A stretch of 64,000 nucleotides of DNA from Thalassospira profundimaris (GCF_003326675.1 NZ_JPWF01000004.1:186001-250000), one strand, 5' to 3'. Counted from the stretch's first letter, positions 7,881 through 17,682 are shown. Notes: generated by a model from the letters alone, not told the origin. Numbers and translations are program-made.

Positions 7881-10800
7881 TCAATGTGCGATCGTACCGC
7901 GGCTTAGCGGGAATTCGGTCGGGGCGACCTTGTTGGCTTTAAGCAAGGCTTCCATATCCGTCGCTGAAACCGGCTTGCTGAAATAGAAGCCCTGAACTTC
8001 GTCAACGCCCTCGGACGCGATATGTTCAAGCTGGGTTTCGGTTTCGATGCCTTCGACATTGACCGCCATACCGAACGACCGTGCAAGGAACACCACCGCA
8101 CGCACAATGGCGGCATTACCATCTGAACTGTCGATATCGATGATAAAGGACCGGTCGATCTTGATCTTGTCGACCGGGAACCTTTTCAGATAGGCGAGTG
8201 ACGAATAACCGGTCCCGAAATCATCAATCGCAATACGAATGCCCTGATTGCGCAGGATGCCAAGGGTAATGGCGGCCTCGCGCGGGTTATCCATCACCGC
8301 ACCCTCGGTCACTTCGAACTGCAACTGGCGCGGATTAAGGCCGGAACGGGCCAGAACTTCGCCGACACTTTCAATCAGGTCTTCGTGCCGCGCCAGTTCG
8401 AGCGGCGACAGATTGACCGAAATCGTCAAATCGCCATAGCCGTCATCACGCCAGGCCTTGGTCTGGTCGCATGCCCGGTTCAACACCCACTTGCCGATAT
8501 CGGCAATGATGCCCATCCGTTCGGCAACCGGGATAAAATCAACCGGGCTGACCGGACCGCGTGACGGGCTGAACCAGCGGACAAGGGCCTCCATACCGAT
8601 GATGCGATGCCCGCCCATATCAATGATCGGCTGATAGAACAGTTCAAGCTCGTCATTGGCAATGGCATGGCTAAGATCGCGTTCCATCGCCTTGCGTTCC
8701 TGAACCTCGACCTGCAATTTCGGTTCAAAGAAATGATACCGGTTGCGGCCCTCGGCCTTGGAACAATAAAGCGCCAGATCGGCATTGCGCAAAAGGTCTT
8801 TTTCATCACGACCATCTTGCGGATACATGCAAATCCCGACCGATGTCGATGCCTGTACTTCGTTGCCATCAAGCATGAAACGTTCGGAAATCCGTTCGAT
8901 CAGGCGCTGGGCAACAAAGGTAACTTCTTCGACAGAACCCGGTTCGTGGATCAGTACCGCAAACTCGTCCCCGCCCAGACGGGCCACCACATCTTCGTTG
9001 CGCAGGCAAACGCGCATGCGTTCACCCACCCCCTGTAAGAGTAGGTCGCCGATCGGGTGCCCGAGTGTGTCGTTGATGTCCTTGAAGTTATCCAGATCAA
9101 ACATCATCAACACAAAATGACGACGTTCGCGCTTGGATCTTTCAACCGCCGCGGCCAGACGTTCCTGGAACAATGTCCGGTTCGGAAGGCCGGTCAGGCC
9201 ATCGTGATGGGCCAGGAACTGAATGCGGGCTTCGCTGCGTTTACGGTCGGTAATATCGGTAATCGACCCTTCAATCAGGCTGGGCCGTCCCTTGTCATCG
9301 CGGACAAGGCGGGCATTTTCTTCGACCCAGATGATCTTGCCGTCGCTGCGGCGCAATTCGGTTTCAAAACCCTGTACCGCACCATCGCGCAACAAACGCC
9401 CGGTCAGGCGTACGCGGCTTACCGGATTAAGGTAATGGTTCTGCAATTCGTCTTTCTGCAACAGCAATTCATCAACTGAATCGTATCCCAAAATCGAAAC
9501 GAATGCCGGGTTGGCTGACAAAACCGGACCAAGAGGCATGCTTTGATAAAGGCCCTCGGCCGAGTTTTCAAAAATCCCGCGGAATTTTTCCTCGGCATGA
9601 CGCAATGCGCGTTCAACCGCCAGCTTCTCGGTCACGTCCTGCCCGATGCAGATCACACCGGCAATATCCCCGTCTTCGCCGAAATGCGCACGCGCATTCC
9701 ATTGCAGCAAACGAATTTCTCCGTCGCGGCGCTTGAACGAGAAAACCTCGTCCTTGATGATTTCACCCGAAAGCAACCGCCGAACCGCCATACGGACCCG
9801 CGCACGATCAGCTTCGATCAACAGGAAATCAAAGAAGTTCTGACCGGCGGCCTCCATCCAGGAATAGCCAAAAGTCCATTCACATTCGCGGTTATATTCA
9901 AGAATGCGTCCCTCGGCATCAAGGAACAGAATGACGCTGCCCGCGGTTTGAACCAGCGCGCGATACCGTTCCTGACGCCGGCGCAGATCATATTCCGCCT
10001 GCCGGCTTTTGGTGATGTCGGTTACCGTAACGCTATAGCCAAGCAGACCACCACCCTCGCCACGGATTTCCGTCGCATTCAGGCGAACCCAGATCTGACT
10101 GCCGTCCGAACGGCGCATTTCCAGATCGCGTGCATGAACGCCAATGCCGGACGCCAGATCACGGCGCAACTGCAAACGGTCGCTGTCATTGGCATAAAAC
10201 GTTTCGGGATGACGCAGATAGGCCTGCATCACTTCGCGCACACTGTCATAATTGAACAATGTCGCGGTTTCTTCGTTCACATGGGTAATCGTGCCTTCGG
10301 CGCTTAGTTCAATGATGCCGTGAACAGCATGTTCAAGCGCCCGGCGATAACTTTCCTCGCGGGTACGTTCCTGTCCGAACAGGACGACAAAATCCCCGCC
10401 GAAAAGCGGCATGCACTGCCACTGGAAAAACCGCTGTCCGTAATGGACTGTGCGGGAATTTTCGGCATCAAATTGTGGCCCGTCGTGATCGACAAGAGCG
10501 CGCTGGTCAACAGGATGCGCCAACGCAAGAGCAGACGAGAAACCCATTTCAAGTGCGAGCTGTTCGGCGGCACTGTTCGCGCATCGCATTGCGCCGCCAC
10601 GCTCAAAGATCAAAACCGGCTGCGGCGAGATCAGGCTTCCCATGCCAGACGACAAGTCACTGTCCATGACCAGCAGTCGGATATAGTCATAACCGGCAAT
10701 CGTCAACTTCCAGCCAAACAGCACATGTTCCTTGCCCCGCACTTCGGAAGTACGGCTGTGATAACCGCCATTTTCAATGATTTCGGTCGCCAGTTCCGGC

Positions 10801-11015
10801 AGCAAATCTGACAGGCATCCAAGGTCGCCAATTTCATGCCATTGGGACTCTTCCAGAGCCACGTCAAACCAGGGAATCCATAACGAATTGACAAGCAGAC
10901 GCTGTCCGACAGGGTCGTATATCCCCGACGGCAAACGCAGGTGGCTGATCAATGCCGCCAGTGTGTTGACGGGATTGATTGCGTTGATGTCTCCCATATC
11001 CGCTTTGATCGTCAT
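7881..11015 (-). CDS. Multi-PAS GGDEF-EAL cyclic-di-GMP enzyme
   Basis: Large signalling enzyme of about 1044 residues controlling c-di-GMP, probably soluble as no membrane segment is evident. After a diverged N-terminal sensory part come at least three PAS/PAC modules (each ending in a phrase such as GYSVTVTDITKSRQAEYD), then a GGDEF domain with intact GGDEF and an RNED inhibitory site five residues before it, then an EAL domain with intact EALVRW, DDFGTGYS and NVEGIE. Both synthase and phosphodiesterase activity are therefore possible. The start at 11015 (MTIKADMGD) was preferred to an upstream alternative at 11087; the true start is uncertain. It stands alone and may set sessile or motile behaviour linked to the EPS locus, which is inference. 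Confidence 0.92.
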   Translation of the reverse strand: MTIKADMGDINAINPVNTLAALISHLRLPSGIYDPVGQRLLVNSLWIPWFDVALEESQWHEIGDLGCLSDLLPELATEIIENGGYHSRTSEVRGKEHVLFGWKLTIAGYDYIRLLVMDSDLSSGMGSLISPQPVLIFERGGAMRCANSAAEQLALEMGFSSALALAHPVDQRALVDHDGPQFDAENSRTVHYGQRFFQWQCMPLFGGDFVVLFGQERTREESYRRALEHAVHGIIELSAEGTITHVNEETATLFNYDSVREVMQAYLRHPETFYANDSDRLQLRRDLASGIGVHARDLEMRRSDGSQIWVRLNATEIRGEGGGLLGYSVTVTDITKSRQAEYDLRRRQERYRALVQTAGSVILFLDAEGRILEYNRECEWTFGYSWMEAAGQNFFDFLLIEADRARVRMAVRRLLSGEIIKDEVFSFKRRDGEIRLLQWNARAHFGEDGDIAGVICIGQDVTEKLAVERALRHAEEKFRGIFENSAEGLYQSMPLGPVLSANPAFVSILGYDSVDELLLQKDELQNHYLNPVSRVRLTGRLLRDGAVQGFETELRRSDGKIIWVEENARLVRDDKGRPSLIEGSITDITDRKRSEARIQFLAHHDGLTGLPNRTLFQERLAAAVERSKRERRHFVLMMFDLDNFKDINDTLGHPIGDLLLQGVGERMRVCLRNEDVVARLGGDEFAVLIHEPGSVEEVTFVAQRLIERISERFMLDGNEVQASTSVGICMYPQDGRDEKDLLRNADLALYCSKAEGRNRYHFFEPKLQVEVQERKAMERDLSHAIANDELELFYQPIIDMGGHRIIGMEALVRWFSPSRGPVSPVDFIPVAERMGIIADIGKWVLNRACDQTKAWRDDGYGDLTISVNLSPLELARHEDLIESVGEVLARSGLNPRQLQFEVTEGAVMDNPREAAITLGILRNQGIRIAIDDFGTGYSSLAYLKRFPVDKIKIDRSFIIDIDSSDGNAAIVRAVVFLARSFGMAVNVEGIETETQLEHIASEGVDEVQGFYFSKPVSATDMEALLKANKVAPTEFPLSRGTIAH

Positions 11016-11382
11016 TTTCGTTATCGCTGCGCGACCATAGCCGCTCCCCCTTGCACTGCAAAGGCAATTTTTCCCCAAGAAGAGCAAGCAGCCGCTTTAT
11101 TTCGCTAATATTTTGAACAGGCGTATATTTTTTTCTAATTTGCCTGAACTACATACAACTTGCGATGCATTTTTTGCCCCCGTCTGATCGGCAATAACAG
11201 ATTGTGTCAGATTTCACTACGTAATCCTTAAAATCCAAAAAATTTAATCGCTTAACTGTTGCCCGCCGATTGTTATCGTCATACCATTCCCCCGCCCAAT
11301 GATTGTCACAGCTTGCCGTTACCAACGTCGTCTGTCCGCAGAAACATATTTCTGCCAGTTCCATTGGAAGGGAGTAACCAAC
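11016..11382. other. AT-rich divergent intergenic region
   Basis: The 367-bp gap between the divergent GGDEF-EAL gene and the TerB-like gene is AT-rich around 11,090-11,260 and should carry promoters for both. I see no clear -35/-10 pair, palindrome or small gene in it. Confidence 0.4.
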
Positions 11383-11796
11383 GTGATTTCGCATCAGGAT
11401 GCCTTGATCTACACAATGGTTATGGTTTCGGCCGCCGATAATGACATTACCGACGCCGAACTTTCCGCGATGGGCCGACGGGTACGTTATCTGCCGATTT
11501 TTGCCGGATTTGATAATGATGGCGTCACCAGCGTTGCCCGCGATTGCGCCCGGCTGCTGGGTGAAGAAGACGGCATGGACCGTACCCTTGATATGATCCG
11601 CGATGCTCTTCCGCGCAAATTGCGTGAAACGGCGTATGTCTTTGCCTGCGAAATCGTTCTTTCCGACAGTGAAATCAGTCAGGAAGAACTCCGGATCCTT
11701 GAATTGCTCCGTCATCGGCTTGATATCGACCGCCTGGTCGGTTCGGCCATTGAACGCGCCATGGCCGCCCGCTATGTCCGGCCCGGCGATTTTTGA
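11383..11796 (+). CDS. TerB-like (tellurite-resistance fold) protein
   Basis: Acidic, all-helical protein of 137 residues with the TerB-like pattern: an early Asp-rich helix pair (VSAADNDITDAELSAMGRRV) and a second matching one (EIVLSDSEISQEELRILELL). TerB-fold proteins bind divalent metal near membranes and occur in stress systems; the real role of this single-domain form is unknown. The GTG at 11383 follows a good GGAAGGGAG site and removes an unlikely upstream extension. No other ter genes are nearby, so a tellurite role is not supported. Confidence 0.8.
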   Translation: MISHQDALIYTMVMVSAADNDITDAELSAMGRRVRYLPIFAGFDNDGVTSVARDCARLLGEEDGMDRTLDMIRDALPRKLRETAYVFACEIVLSDSEISQEELRILELLRHRLDIDRLVGSAIERAMAARYVRPGDF

Positions 11797-12077
11797 TGAC
11801 GCGACGTCAGGTATATCATTTTCGCCTGCACCTAGAGTCGGGCCGAAAAGACAGCAGACTTAACCAGCATGACCATAAAAAACGGGGCCCTGTCTGATTG
11901 AAATTGCGGCAATCCAAGCGCGTTTCGGGCACACATTCTTGAAATCGCAGCTTTCATCACTGCCGCAATATGATATGGCCTTGCCCACACGATTGCCCGC
12001 ATCCACGCCATATCGGTATGGATGACGTTAATGATCGACCTGATTTACTGCCCACCGCCAACAAAGGGATTGCTGTC

Positions 12078-12962
12078 ATGACTGCTCTTTCCGGGGAAAA
12101 CATTGCCTTTATCGGACTTGGACTGATGGGGCGCCCGATGGCGCTGAACCTTGAAAAGGCCGGTGCGGTCCTGACGGTCAATACCCGCAATCCCGAAACA
12201 CTCAATGCCTTTGAAGACCTTGGTATTGCAACGGCTGGCACCCCGGCCGATGCGGTTGCCGATGCCGATATCGTCATCATTTGCGTTGCCAACACACCAG
12301 CCCTTGAAAATGTGCTTTTGGGCGAAGACGGCGTCATTGACGGCATGGAAGAAGGCACGATTGTCATCGATATGGGCACCACTGCGGTTGATGCCACCCG
12401 CCGTTTTGCCGACGCGGTTGAAGATGCCGGCGGGAAATGGATTGATGCCCCGGTGTCGGGCGGCACGCACGGCGCAGAAAGCGGCACCCTTTCCATCATG
12501 GTCGGCGCGGACAAGGAAGATTTCGAACGTGCCCATCGGGTCTTTGAAGTCCTTGGCGCACGCGTTACCCATGTCGGCGACGTCACAGCAGGCCAGATCG
12601 CCAAGGCCGCCAACCAGATGATCGTCGGCATCACCATTGGCGCCGTTGCAGAGGCCTTTTCGATGGCCGACGAGGCCGGTGTTGACCTTGGCAAGCTTCG
12701 CTCGGCGCTGACCGGGGGCTTTGCGGATTCTGCGATCTTGCAAAAGCATGGCGAACGCATGATCGAACGTAATTTCGTTCCGGGCGGCAAGGTCATCACC
12801 CAGCGCAAGGACCTTTATCAGGCGCTTGAGTTTTCCGAGGGCGAACTTGGCCTTGAATTGCCGATCTCGCGCCTTGCGATGGAGCTGTATGACGAAGTCA
12901 TCGCCATGGGCGGCGGCGATCTTGATCATTCGGCCCTGATCAAAGTCTATGAAGAAGACTGA
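12078..12962 (+). CDS. NAD(P)-dependent beta-hydroxyacid dehydrogenase (GarR/MmsB type)
   Basis: Oxidoreductase of 294 residues of the 3-hydroxyisobutyrate / tartronate-semialdehyde reductase family. The Rossmann nucleotide site is GLGLMG at 13-18, the substrate loop DAPVSGGTHGAE is in the middle, and the catalytic Lys is in GQIAKAANQM. Length is typical. The likely reaction is reversible reduction of a small semialdehyde; whether the substrate is tartronate semialdehyde, methylmalonate semialdehyde or glyoxylate/succinate semialdehyde cannot be told. The start at 12078 gives the conserved N-terminus; an upstream in-frame start at 11970 adds unlikely sequence. The 3' end overlaps the next small gene by 14 bp. 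Confidence 0.9.
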   Translation: MTALSGENIAFIGLGLMGRPMALNLEKAGAVLTVNTRNPETLNAFEDLGIATAGTPADAVADADIVIICVANTPALENVLLGEDGVIDGMEEGTIVIDMGTTAVDATRRFADAVEDAGGKWIDAPVSGGTHGAESGTLSIMVGADKEDFERAHRVFEVLGARVTHVGDVTAGQIAKAANQMIVGITIGAVAEAFSMADEAGVDLGKLRSALTGGFADSAILQKHGERMIERNFVPGGKVITQRKDLYQALEFSEGELGLELPISRLAMELYDEVIAMGGGDLDHSALIKVYEED

Positions 12963-13188
12963 TCCTAAAAACATCAACCTGACATCGGTTCTGGCATGCC
13001 CCGAATGCGGGCATGTCGAAACCGAAACCATGCCGACCGACGCCTGCCAGTATTTTTATGACTGCAAGGGATGCGGTGCTGTTTTACGGCCACTTGCCGG
13101 TGATTGCTGTGTGTTTTGTTCTTACGGGACAGTTCCCTGCCCGCCGGTTCAACTAAGTGGTAAAACCGGTTCCTGCTGTGGCAGTTGA
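12949..13188 (+). CDS. GDCCVxC-domain small cysteine-rich protein
   Basis: A 79-residue cytoplasmic protein with two CxxC pairs (CPEC near 17 and CKGC near 40) and the diagnostic GDCCVFCSYGTVPCPP stretch, ending in a further CC. The family is annotated by this motif only and is proposed to bind metal or act in thiol chemistry; some relatives carry selenocysteine at this motif. It overlaps the dehydrogenase gene by 14 bp, so the two are probably translated together, although no functional link is evident. Confidence 0.88.
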   Translation: MKKTDPKNINLTSVLACPECGHVETETMPTDACQYFYDCKGCGAVLRPLAGDCCVFCSYGTVPCPPVQLSGKTGSCCGS

Positions 13189-13734
13189 TCACGCAATCCC
13201 GTCGGGCTTGTGCTTGCCAAACCTGTACAAATAAAGCCGGTCGCTGCTGGTTTTCATCGGCACCTCGCCAAAGGCCTGCCAGCCGGGAATGGCAAAGCCG
13301 CGTGAAATGACAATCCCGCCATCGCCCATCCGTTGGGACAAAACGTCCCCCACATCGCCCATCACACGCGGATCGATAAAACAGACCACCACATCACCAA
13401 AATCAAGGTCCAGTTTGCGGAAATCACCGCGGATCAGCGACAGGTTCGGCTTTGCCGCCAAAACCGCCCGCATCCGGCTAATGGCATAGGGTACGGGCGA
13501 AAGTTCAATTCCCGTGACGCGAAGATCAGGCCGGGCGCGCGCAATCGACATGGCCAAATCCCCCCACCCCGATCCGAAATCGGTCACCGACTTAACGTCG
13601 GACGGGATATAGGCAATGATTTCAGCAGCCGCCGACGGCAAGGTCGGCATCGGCACCGACTTCAGGCGAATGGCATAAATCGCAATCAGAGCCAGAATGA
13701 TCACAACAAAAACAAGTACCGATAAATCCGTCAT
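13189..13734 (-). CDS. Membrane-anchored class I SAM-dependent methyltransferase
   Basis: Protein of 181 residues starting with one hydrophobic segment (about 3-22) and followed by a small Rossmann domain: motif I VTDFGSGWGDLAMSIAR, then GIELSPVPY (motif II) and VVVCFIDPRVMG (motif IV). It should transfer a methyl group at the cytoplasmic membrane face; the substrate is unknown. The start at 13734 gives the TM segment; the frame is open further upstream without support. It converges end to end with the GDCCVxC gene and is divergent from slyX. Confidence 0.8.
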   Translation of the reverse strand: MTDLSVLVFVVIILALIAIYAIRLKSVPMPTLPSAAAEIIAYIPSDVKSVTDFGSGWGDLAMSIARARPDLRVTGIELSPVPYAISRMRAVLAAKPNLSLIRGDFRKLDLDFGDVVVCFIDPRVMGDVGDVLSQRMGDGGIVISRGFAIPGWQAFGEVPMKTSSDRLYLYRFGKHKPDGIA

Positions 13735-13809
13735 CTGCCCGCAAAATATGTTAGGGTCCCGCCAAACAGTCCTGCCACACGGTGGCCCCCAAATCCAGAA
13801 GATACCGAT

Positions 13810-14028
13810 ATGAATAACGACGATACGGACAACCGCATTACCGAACTTGAAATCAAGCTGGCCCACATGGATTCAGTGGTCAGCGACCTTTCTGACATGA
13901 TCAAATCCCAGTGGGACCGCATCGACATTCTGGAACGCCGGAACAAATTAATGTCTTCTGATATTAAACGGATGACCGATTTTCTGCGTACAGCACCAGA
14001 AGACGATGCTCCTCCGCCGCATTACTGA
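13810..14028 (+). CDS. slyX: SlyX family coiled-coil protein
   Basis: A 72-residue acidic protein with a heptad-rich coiled coil over most of its length (ITELEIKLAHMDSVVSDLSD) and the proline-rich tail PPPHY characteristic of SlyX. Function is unknown across the family. It is followed after 27 bp by the DUF3095 gene and may form a pair with it. Confidence 0.88.
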   Translation: MNNDDTDNRITELEIKLAHMDSVVSDLSDMIKSQWDRIDILERRNKLMSSDIKRMTDFLRTAPEDDAPPPHY

Positions 14029-14055
14029 TCGCGCGGCTCGCCACCAACAAGCGAG

Positions 14056-15261
14056 ATGAACGTGACCAATCCATATCTTGATATTCCGGTTTTTGACGAT
14101 TTCGCAAAGGTTCTGGATGGCTCGGTTTATCATGCCTTGCCCGATGATTGGTGGATTGGCACATCCGACATCGTCGGATCGACCAAGGCAATTGCCGCAG
14201 GTCGTTTCAAGGATGTGAATATGGTTGGTGCATCGGTGATTTGCGCGGTCAGCAACGCGCTCGGCCATTCCGATTATCCGTTCATATTCGGTGGTGATGG
14301 CGCAAGTTTCGCCTGTCCGCCAGACCGCATCGACGAAGTTCGTGCTGCGATGGCCGCAACCGCGATCTGGGCGCGTGAAACCCTTGAACTTGAATTGCGT
14401 GTTGCCCTGTTCCCGATTTCAGATATCCGGGCAACCGGACGTGATGTCCGTATTGCACGTTTTGCCGTCTCGGCCCCGGTGTCCTATGCCATGTTCAATG
14501 GCCGTGGCCTTAAATGGGCCGAAGACCGGATGAAATCGGGTGATAACGTTATTCCACCCGCCCCAAATGGCACGCGGCCCGATTTGACGGGCCTGTCTTG
14601 CCGCTGGTCACCAATCCAGGCCAAGGGCGATGACCAGATTTTGTCGATCATTGTGCAACCGACAACGGATCGGATCAAATTCGATACGGTCGTTGCCGGG
14701 CTATTTGCAATCCTTGATAACAGCCCGCGTAAAAGCAGCCCGATCCCGGCAGACGGCCCCGATTTCGCCTTTCCGCCACCGGGCCTGAAACTGGAAGCCC
14801 TGGCAACCGAGCACAAGGAAGGCGGCTATTTCAAAGCATGGTTCAAGGCGCTTTACATCTCGCTGATTGCGCTTGTTCTCATGAAAACCGGCTGGAAACT
14901 TGGCGATTTCGATCCAAAGCGTTATCGCGATTATACCGGTTACAACACCGACTTTCGCAAGTTTGGTGATGGTCTTTGGATGACGGTGAATTGCAGTGCA
15001 GACCAAATTGCAGAAGTCGAAGAATATCTGCAAGCAGCCGAGGCTCGCGGTGACATCCTGTTTGGCACCCATCGCCAGCGCACCGCCATCATGACCTGTA
15101 TTGTGCCGTCCATTACCAATGATGCCCATTTCCATTTTCTGGATGGCGGCGAAGGCGGCTATACCGCCGCAGCGTCCGTGTTCAAGGCCAAGATGAAGCA
15201 GGCTGAAATCGCCGCTGCCACCGCCCATCATACCCAAAATGCATCAAACACAATCCATTAA
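14056..15261 (+). CDS. DUF3095 protein, class III cyclase-like N-terminal half
   Basis: Protein of 401 residues matching the DUF3095 layout. Near residue 38, SDIVGSTKAIAAGRFKDVN is followed by FIFGGDGASFACP, the order seen in class III nucleotide cyclase cores (metal-binding DxxGST strand and the GD hairpin). The C-terminal half is family-specific. I see the cyclase resemblance in the motifs; activity is not established and the substrate-specifying residues are not recognisable. No membrane segments are evident. It lies just downstream of slyX. Confidence 0.8.
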   Translation: MNVTNPYLDIPVFDDFAKVLDGSVYHALPDDWWIGTSDIVGSTKAIAAGRFKDVNMVGASVICAVSNALGHSDYPFIFGGDGASFACPPDRIDEVRAAMAATAIWARETLELELRVALFPISDIRATGRDVRIARFAVSAPVSYAMFNGRGLKWAEDRMKSGDNVIPPAPNGTRPDLTGLSCRWSPIQAKGDDQILSIIVQPTTDRIKFDTVVAGLFAILDNSPRKSSPIPADGPDFAFPPPGLKLEALATEHKEGGYFKAWFKALYISLIALVLMKTGWKLGDFDPKRYRDYTGYNTDFRKFGDGLWMTVNCSADQIAEVEEYLQAAEARGDILFGTHRQRTAIMTCIVPSITNDAHFHFLDGGEGGYTAAASVFKAKMKQAEIAAATAHHTQNASNTIH

Positions 15262-15330
15262 TAGATTTGTTGCATAATAACGCCCCATCACGGACAATCC
15301 CATGATCCACAACGGATCAGGATACAGGTG

Positions 15331-16278
15331 ATGGATACCCGCGAACTTGAAGCATTGATTGCCGTTGCCGACGAGCAATCCTTTCACGGTGCGGCCAACC
15401 GGCTGGGCCTGACACAACCGGCTGTTACCCGCCGCATTCAGCGTCTTGAAGATCGTATTGGCGCGTCCCTGTTTGATCGATCGACCAAACCGCTGCAACC
15501 AACCCCGGCGGGTCATCGTGCCCTGACCGAGGCACGCGATCTTTTGCGCCGCCTTGACGGATTTACCGACGCCATTTCGGGCAACACCAAACGTCAGGGG
15601 CCTTTTCGCCTTGGCGTCAGTCACGGGGCGGCCCCGCTTTTGGCCGCACAGGAATTGCGGCAACTGCATGCATCCTTTCCCGACATTTCCCTGACCATCA
15701 AAAGCGGCTGGTCCAGCGAGTTATTGCCGCTTCTGCGACGTGGCGAGATTGATGCCATGCTGTCGCTTGACGGTCCGAACGGGATTGTCGGCGGCATTCA
15801 AACCCGCGACCTTCCGGCAAGTCTGGTGCCCGAAACCCTGCTGGATGACCATATTGTCGCCATTGGCCCGAAATCGGCCCGCCATCAGCCGACAAGCATT
15901 GCCGAACTTGCCAAACATCCGATGGTCCTGATGCCCGAGGGATGCACATTCCGCGCCCTTGGCAACGCCTGGGCCCGCAAGAACGGGGTTGAATTCCAGT
16001 CGGTTCTGGAGGTATCCGCCCTTGAATTGCAAATCGAAATGGTCGCAGCCGGGGCCGGTTATGGCATTATGGCGCGCCGGTTCTGCATGCATAGTCCGGC
16101 CAGCAACCGCATCCGTATTCTTGATATTCCCGGCATGAACTGGGACATGGCGATCACGCTGATCCGCCGGACATCAAGCGGTGATCTTAATGATATCATT
16201 GACAAAATCGGGGAAATTGTGATCCGTGCCGGTCAGGTATCAAACCTCGATCATGAACAAATGTTATCGGCATCATAA
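15331..16278 (+). CDS. LysR family transcriptional regulator
   Basis: Regulator of 315 residues with an N-terminal winged HTH (about 1-60, SFHGAANRLGLTQPAVTRRI) and a LysR effector-binding domain. It lies 79 bp upstream of, and on the same strand as, the MFS transporter gene, which is its likely target. An in-frame GTG at 15328 is an alternative start. Confidence 0.9.
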   Translation: MDTRELEALIAVADEQSFHGAANRLGLTQPAVTRRIQRLEDRIGASLFDRSTKPLQPTPAGHRALTEARDLLRRLDGFTDAISGNTKRQGPFRLGVSHGAAPLLAAQELRQLHASFPDISLTIKSGWSSELLPLLRRGEIDAMLSLDGPNGIVGGIQTRDLPASLVPETLLDDHIVAIGPKSARHQPTSIAELAKHPMVLMPEGCTFRALGNAWARKNGVEFQSVLEVSALELQIEMVAAGAGYGIMARRFCMHSPASNRIRILDIPGMNWDMAITLIRRTSSGDLNDIIDKIGEIVIRAGQVSNLDHEQMLSAS

Positions 16279-16357
16279 TTCGAATGAATTGGACGCATAG
16301 CGATCTTGTCCGCAAAATCGCCACCAACGAACCAATTCCCTTTGCGGAGGAACATCC

Positions 16358-17650
16358 ATGAGCCCCACCCAAAATGCCGGCAGCTCATCCGGTAGCTCAT
16401 CTGGCACCACCAGCCCGACGCGCCTTGCGTTGCTGCGCGCAACCAAGTGGTTTCCCTGGTTGGTTTTGCTGTGCGGTTGCCTTGTCCTGTCACTGAACCT
16501 TGGTGTTCGCCAGTCGCTTGGCCTGTTTATTCCCGATATGCTCAATGACACCGGCTGGACGGCGGCGACCTTTGGTCTGGCCTTTGCCATCCAGAACCTG
16601 ATGTGGGGCATTTCAGCCCCGATTGCCGGTGCGCTTGCCGACCGGTTTGGCACCACCCGGACCCTGATTGGCGGTTCCATCCTGTATGGTCTTGGCCTTT
16701 ACCTGATGGGCACATCCTCGACCCCCGGCGAATTGCACCTGACGGCGGGCTTCCTGATTGGCACCGGGGTTGGTGCAACCAGCTTCCCGGTTATTCTGGC
16801 CTCGATCAGCCGTGTATTCAGCCCGGAACGCCGAAGCTTTGCCCTTGGCCTGGCATCGGCGGGCGGTTCGGTTGGCCAGTTCATCATGGCCCCGACCGCA
16901 CAGTCATTGAACGGATCGCTTGGCTATGTCGCAACGCTTGGCATTCTTGCCGCCATTTCAATGCTGATTATTCCGGCGGCCTTTGCCCTGACCGGCAAGG
17001 CCGAGGGCCACGGACCCACCGCCAGCCCCGATCTTGGTCCGCAGGGCTTGGCCGCGGCCTTTCACGAGGCGCGCAAACATCGCGGCTTCCTGCTTTTGAA
17101 TGCCGGGTTCTTTGTCTGTGGTTTCCATATTGCAGTGATCGCCACCCACCTTCCGACCTTTACCGAACTGTGCGGCCTGCCGCGTTCGGTCGCGGCCGAA
17201 GGTCTGGCACTGGTTGGACTGTTTAACATCTTTGGCACCCTGACGGCCGGTTGGGCCGGTGGTAAATGGCGCAAAAAGAACGGTCTGTCGGTGATTTACG
17301 GCATGCGTGCACTGGTGATTGTTGCCTTTATCTTTGCACCGAAAACCTCTGAAACCATCTTGCTGTTCTCGGCATCGATGGGGGCACTTTGGCTGTCGAC
17401 CGTACCGCTGACCAGTGGCCTGATCGCACAGGTATTCGGCCCGCGTTACATGGCGACCCTGTTTGGCATCGTCATGTTGTCCCATCAGATCGGCGCGTTC
17501 TTTGGCGCGTGGATGGGCGGGATTGTCTATGACATGACCGGCAACTTTGATGCGGTCTGGTGGGCATCCGTGGCGCTTGGCGTCTTTGCCGCCATCGTTC
17601 ACATGCCGATTGATGACCGGGAATTGCGCAGCACCGCCAAGACGGCCTGA
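16358..17650 (+). CDS. MFS transporter
   Basis: Inner-membrane secondary transporter of 430 residues with twelve predicted helices, a Ser/Thr-rich cytoplasmic N-terminus and the MFS loop 2-3 motif GALADRFGTTRTL. The overall type resembles monocarboxylate/oxalate-formate-like MFS exporters or importers; the substrate cannot be read from sequence. A GCGGAGG ribosome binding site precedes the ATG. It is paired with the upstream LysR regulator and followed by a strong terminator. Confidence 0.88.
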   Translation: MSPTQNAGSSSGSSSGTTSPTRLALLRATKWFPWLVLLCGCLVLSLNLGVRQSLGLFIPDMLNDTGWTAATFGLAFAIQNLMWGISAPIAGALADRFGTTRTLIGGSILYGLGLYLMGTSSTPGELHLTAGFLIGTGVGATSFPVILASISRVFSPERRSFALGLASAGGSVGQFIMAPTAQSLNGSLGYVATLGILAAISMLIIPAAFALTGKAEGHGPTASPDLGPQGLAAAFHEARKHRGFLLLNAGFFVCGFHIAVIATHLPTFTELCGLPRSVAAEGLALVGLFNIFGTLTAGWAGGKWRKKNGLSVIYGMRALVIVAFIFAPKTSETILLFSASMGALWLSTVPLTSGLIAQVFGPRYMATLFGIVMLSHQIGAFFGAWMGGIVYDMTGNFDAVWWASVALGVFAAIVHMPIDDRELRSTAKTA

Positions 17651-17682
17651 TCGGGCATTCCGAACATTCACGATTTTGACGG

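Noticed and set aside
9543..10307. 254-codon plus-strand frame inside the GGDEF-EAL gene
   Set aside because: The opposite frame encodes clear PAS domains; this one does not match any family.
12045..13031. 328-codon frame on the minus strand
   Set aside because: It is fully opposite the dehydrogenase gene, which has all family motifs.
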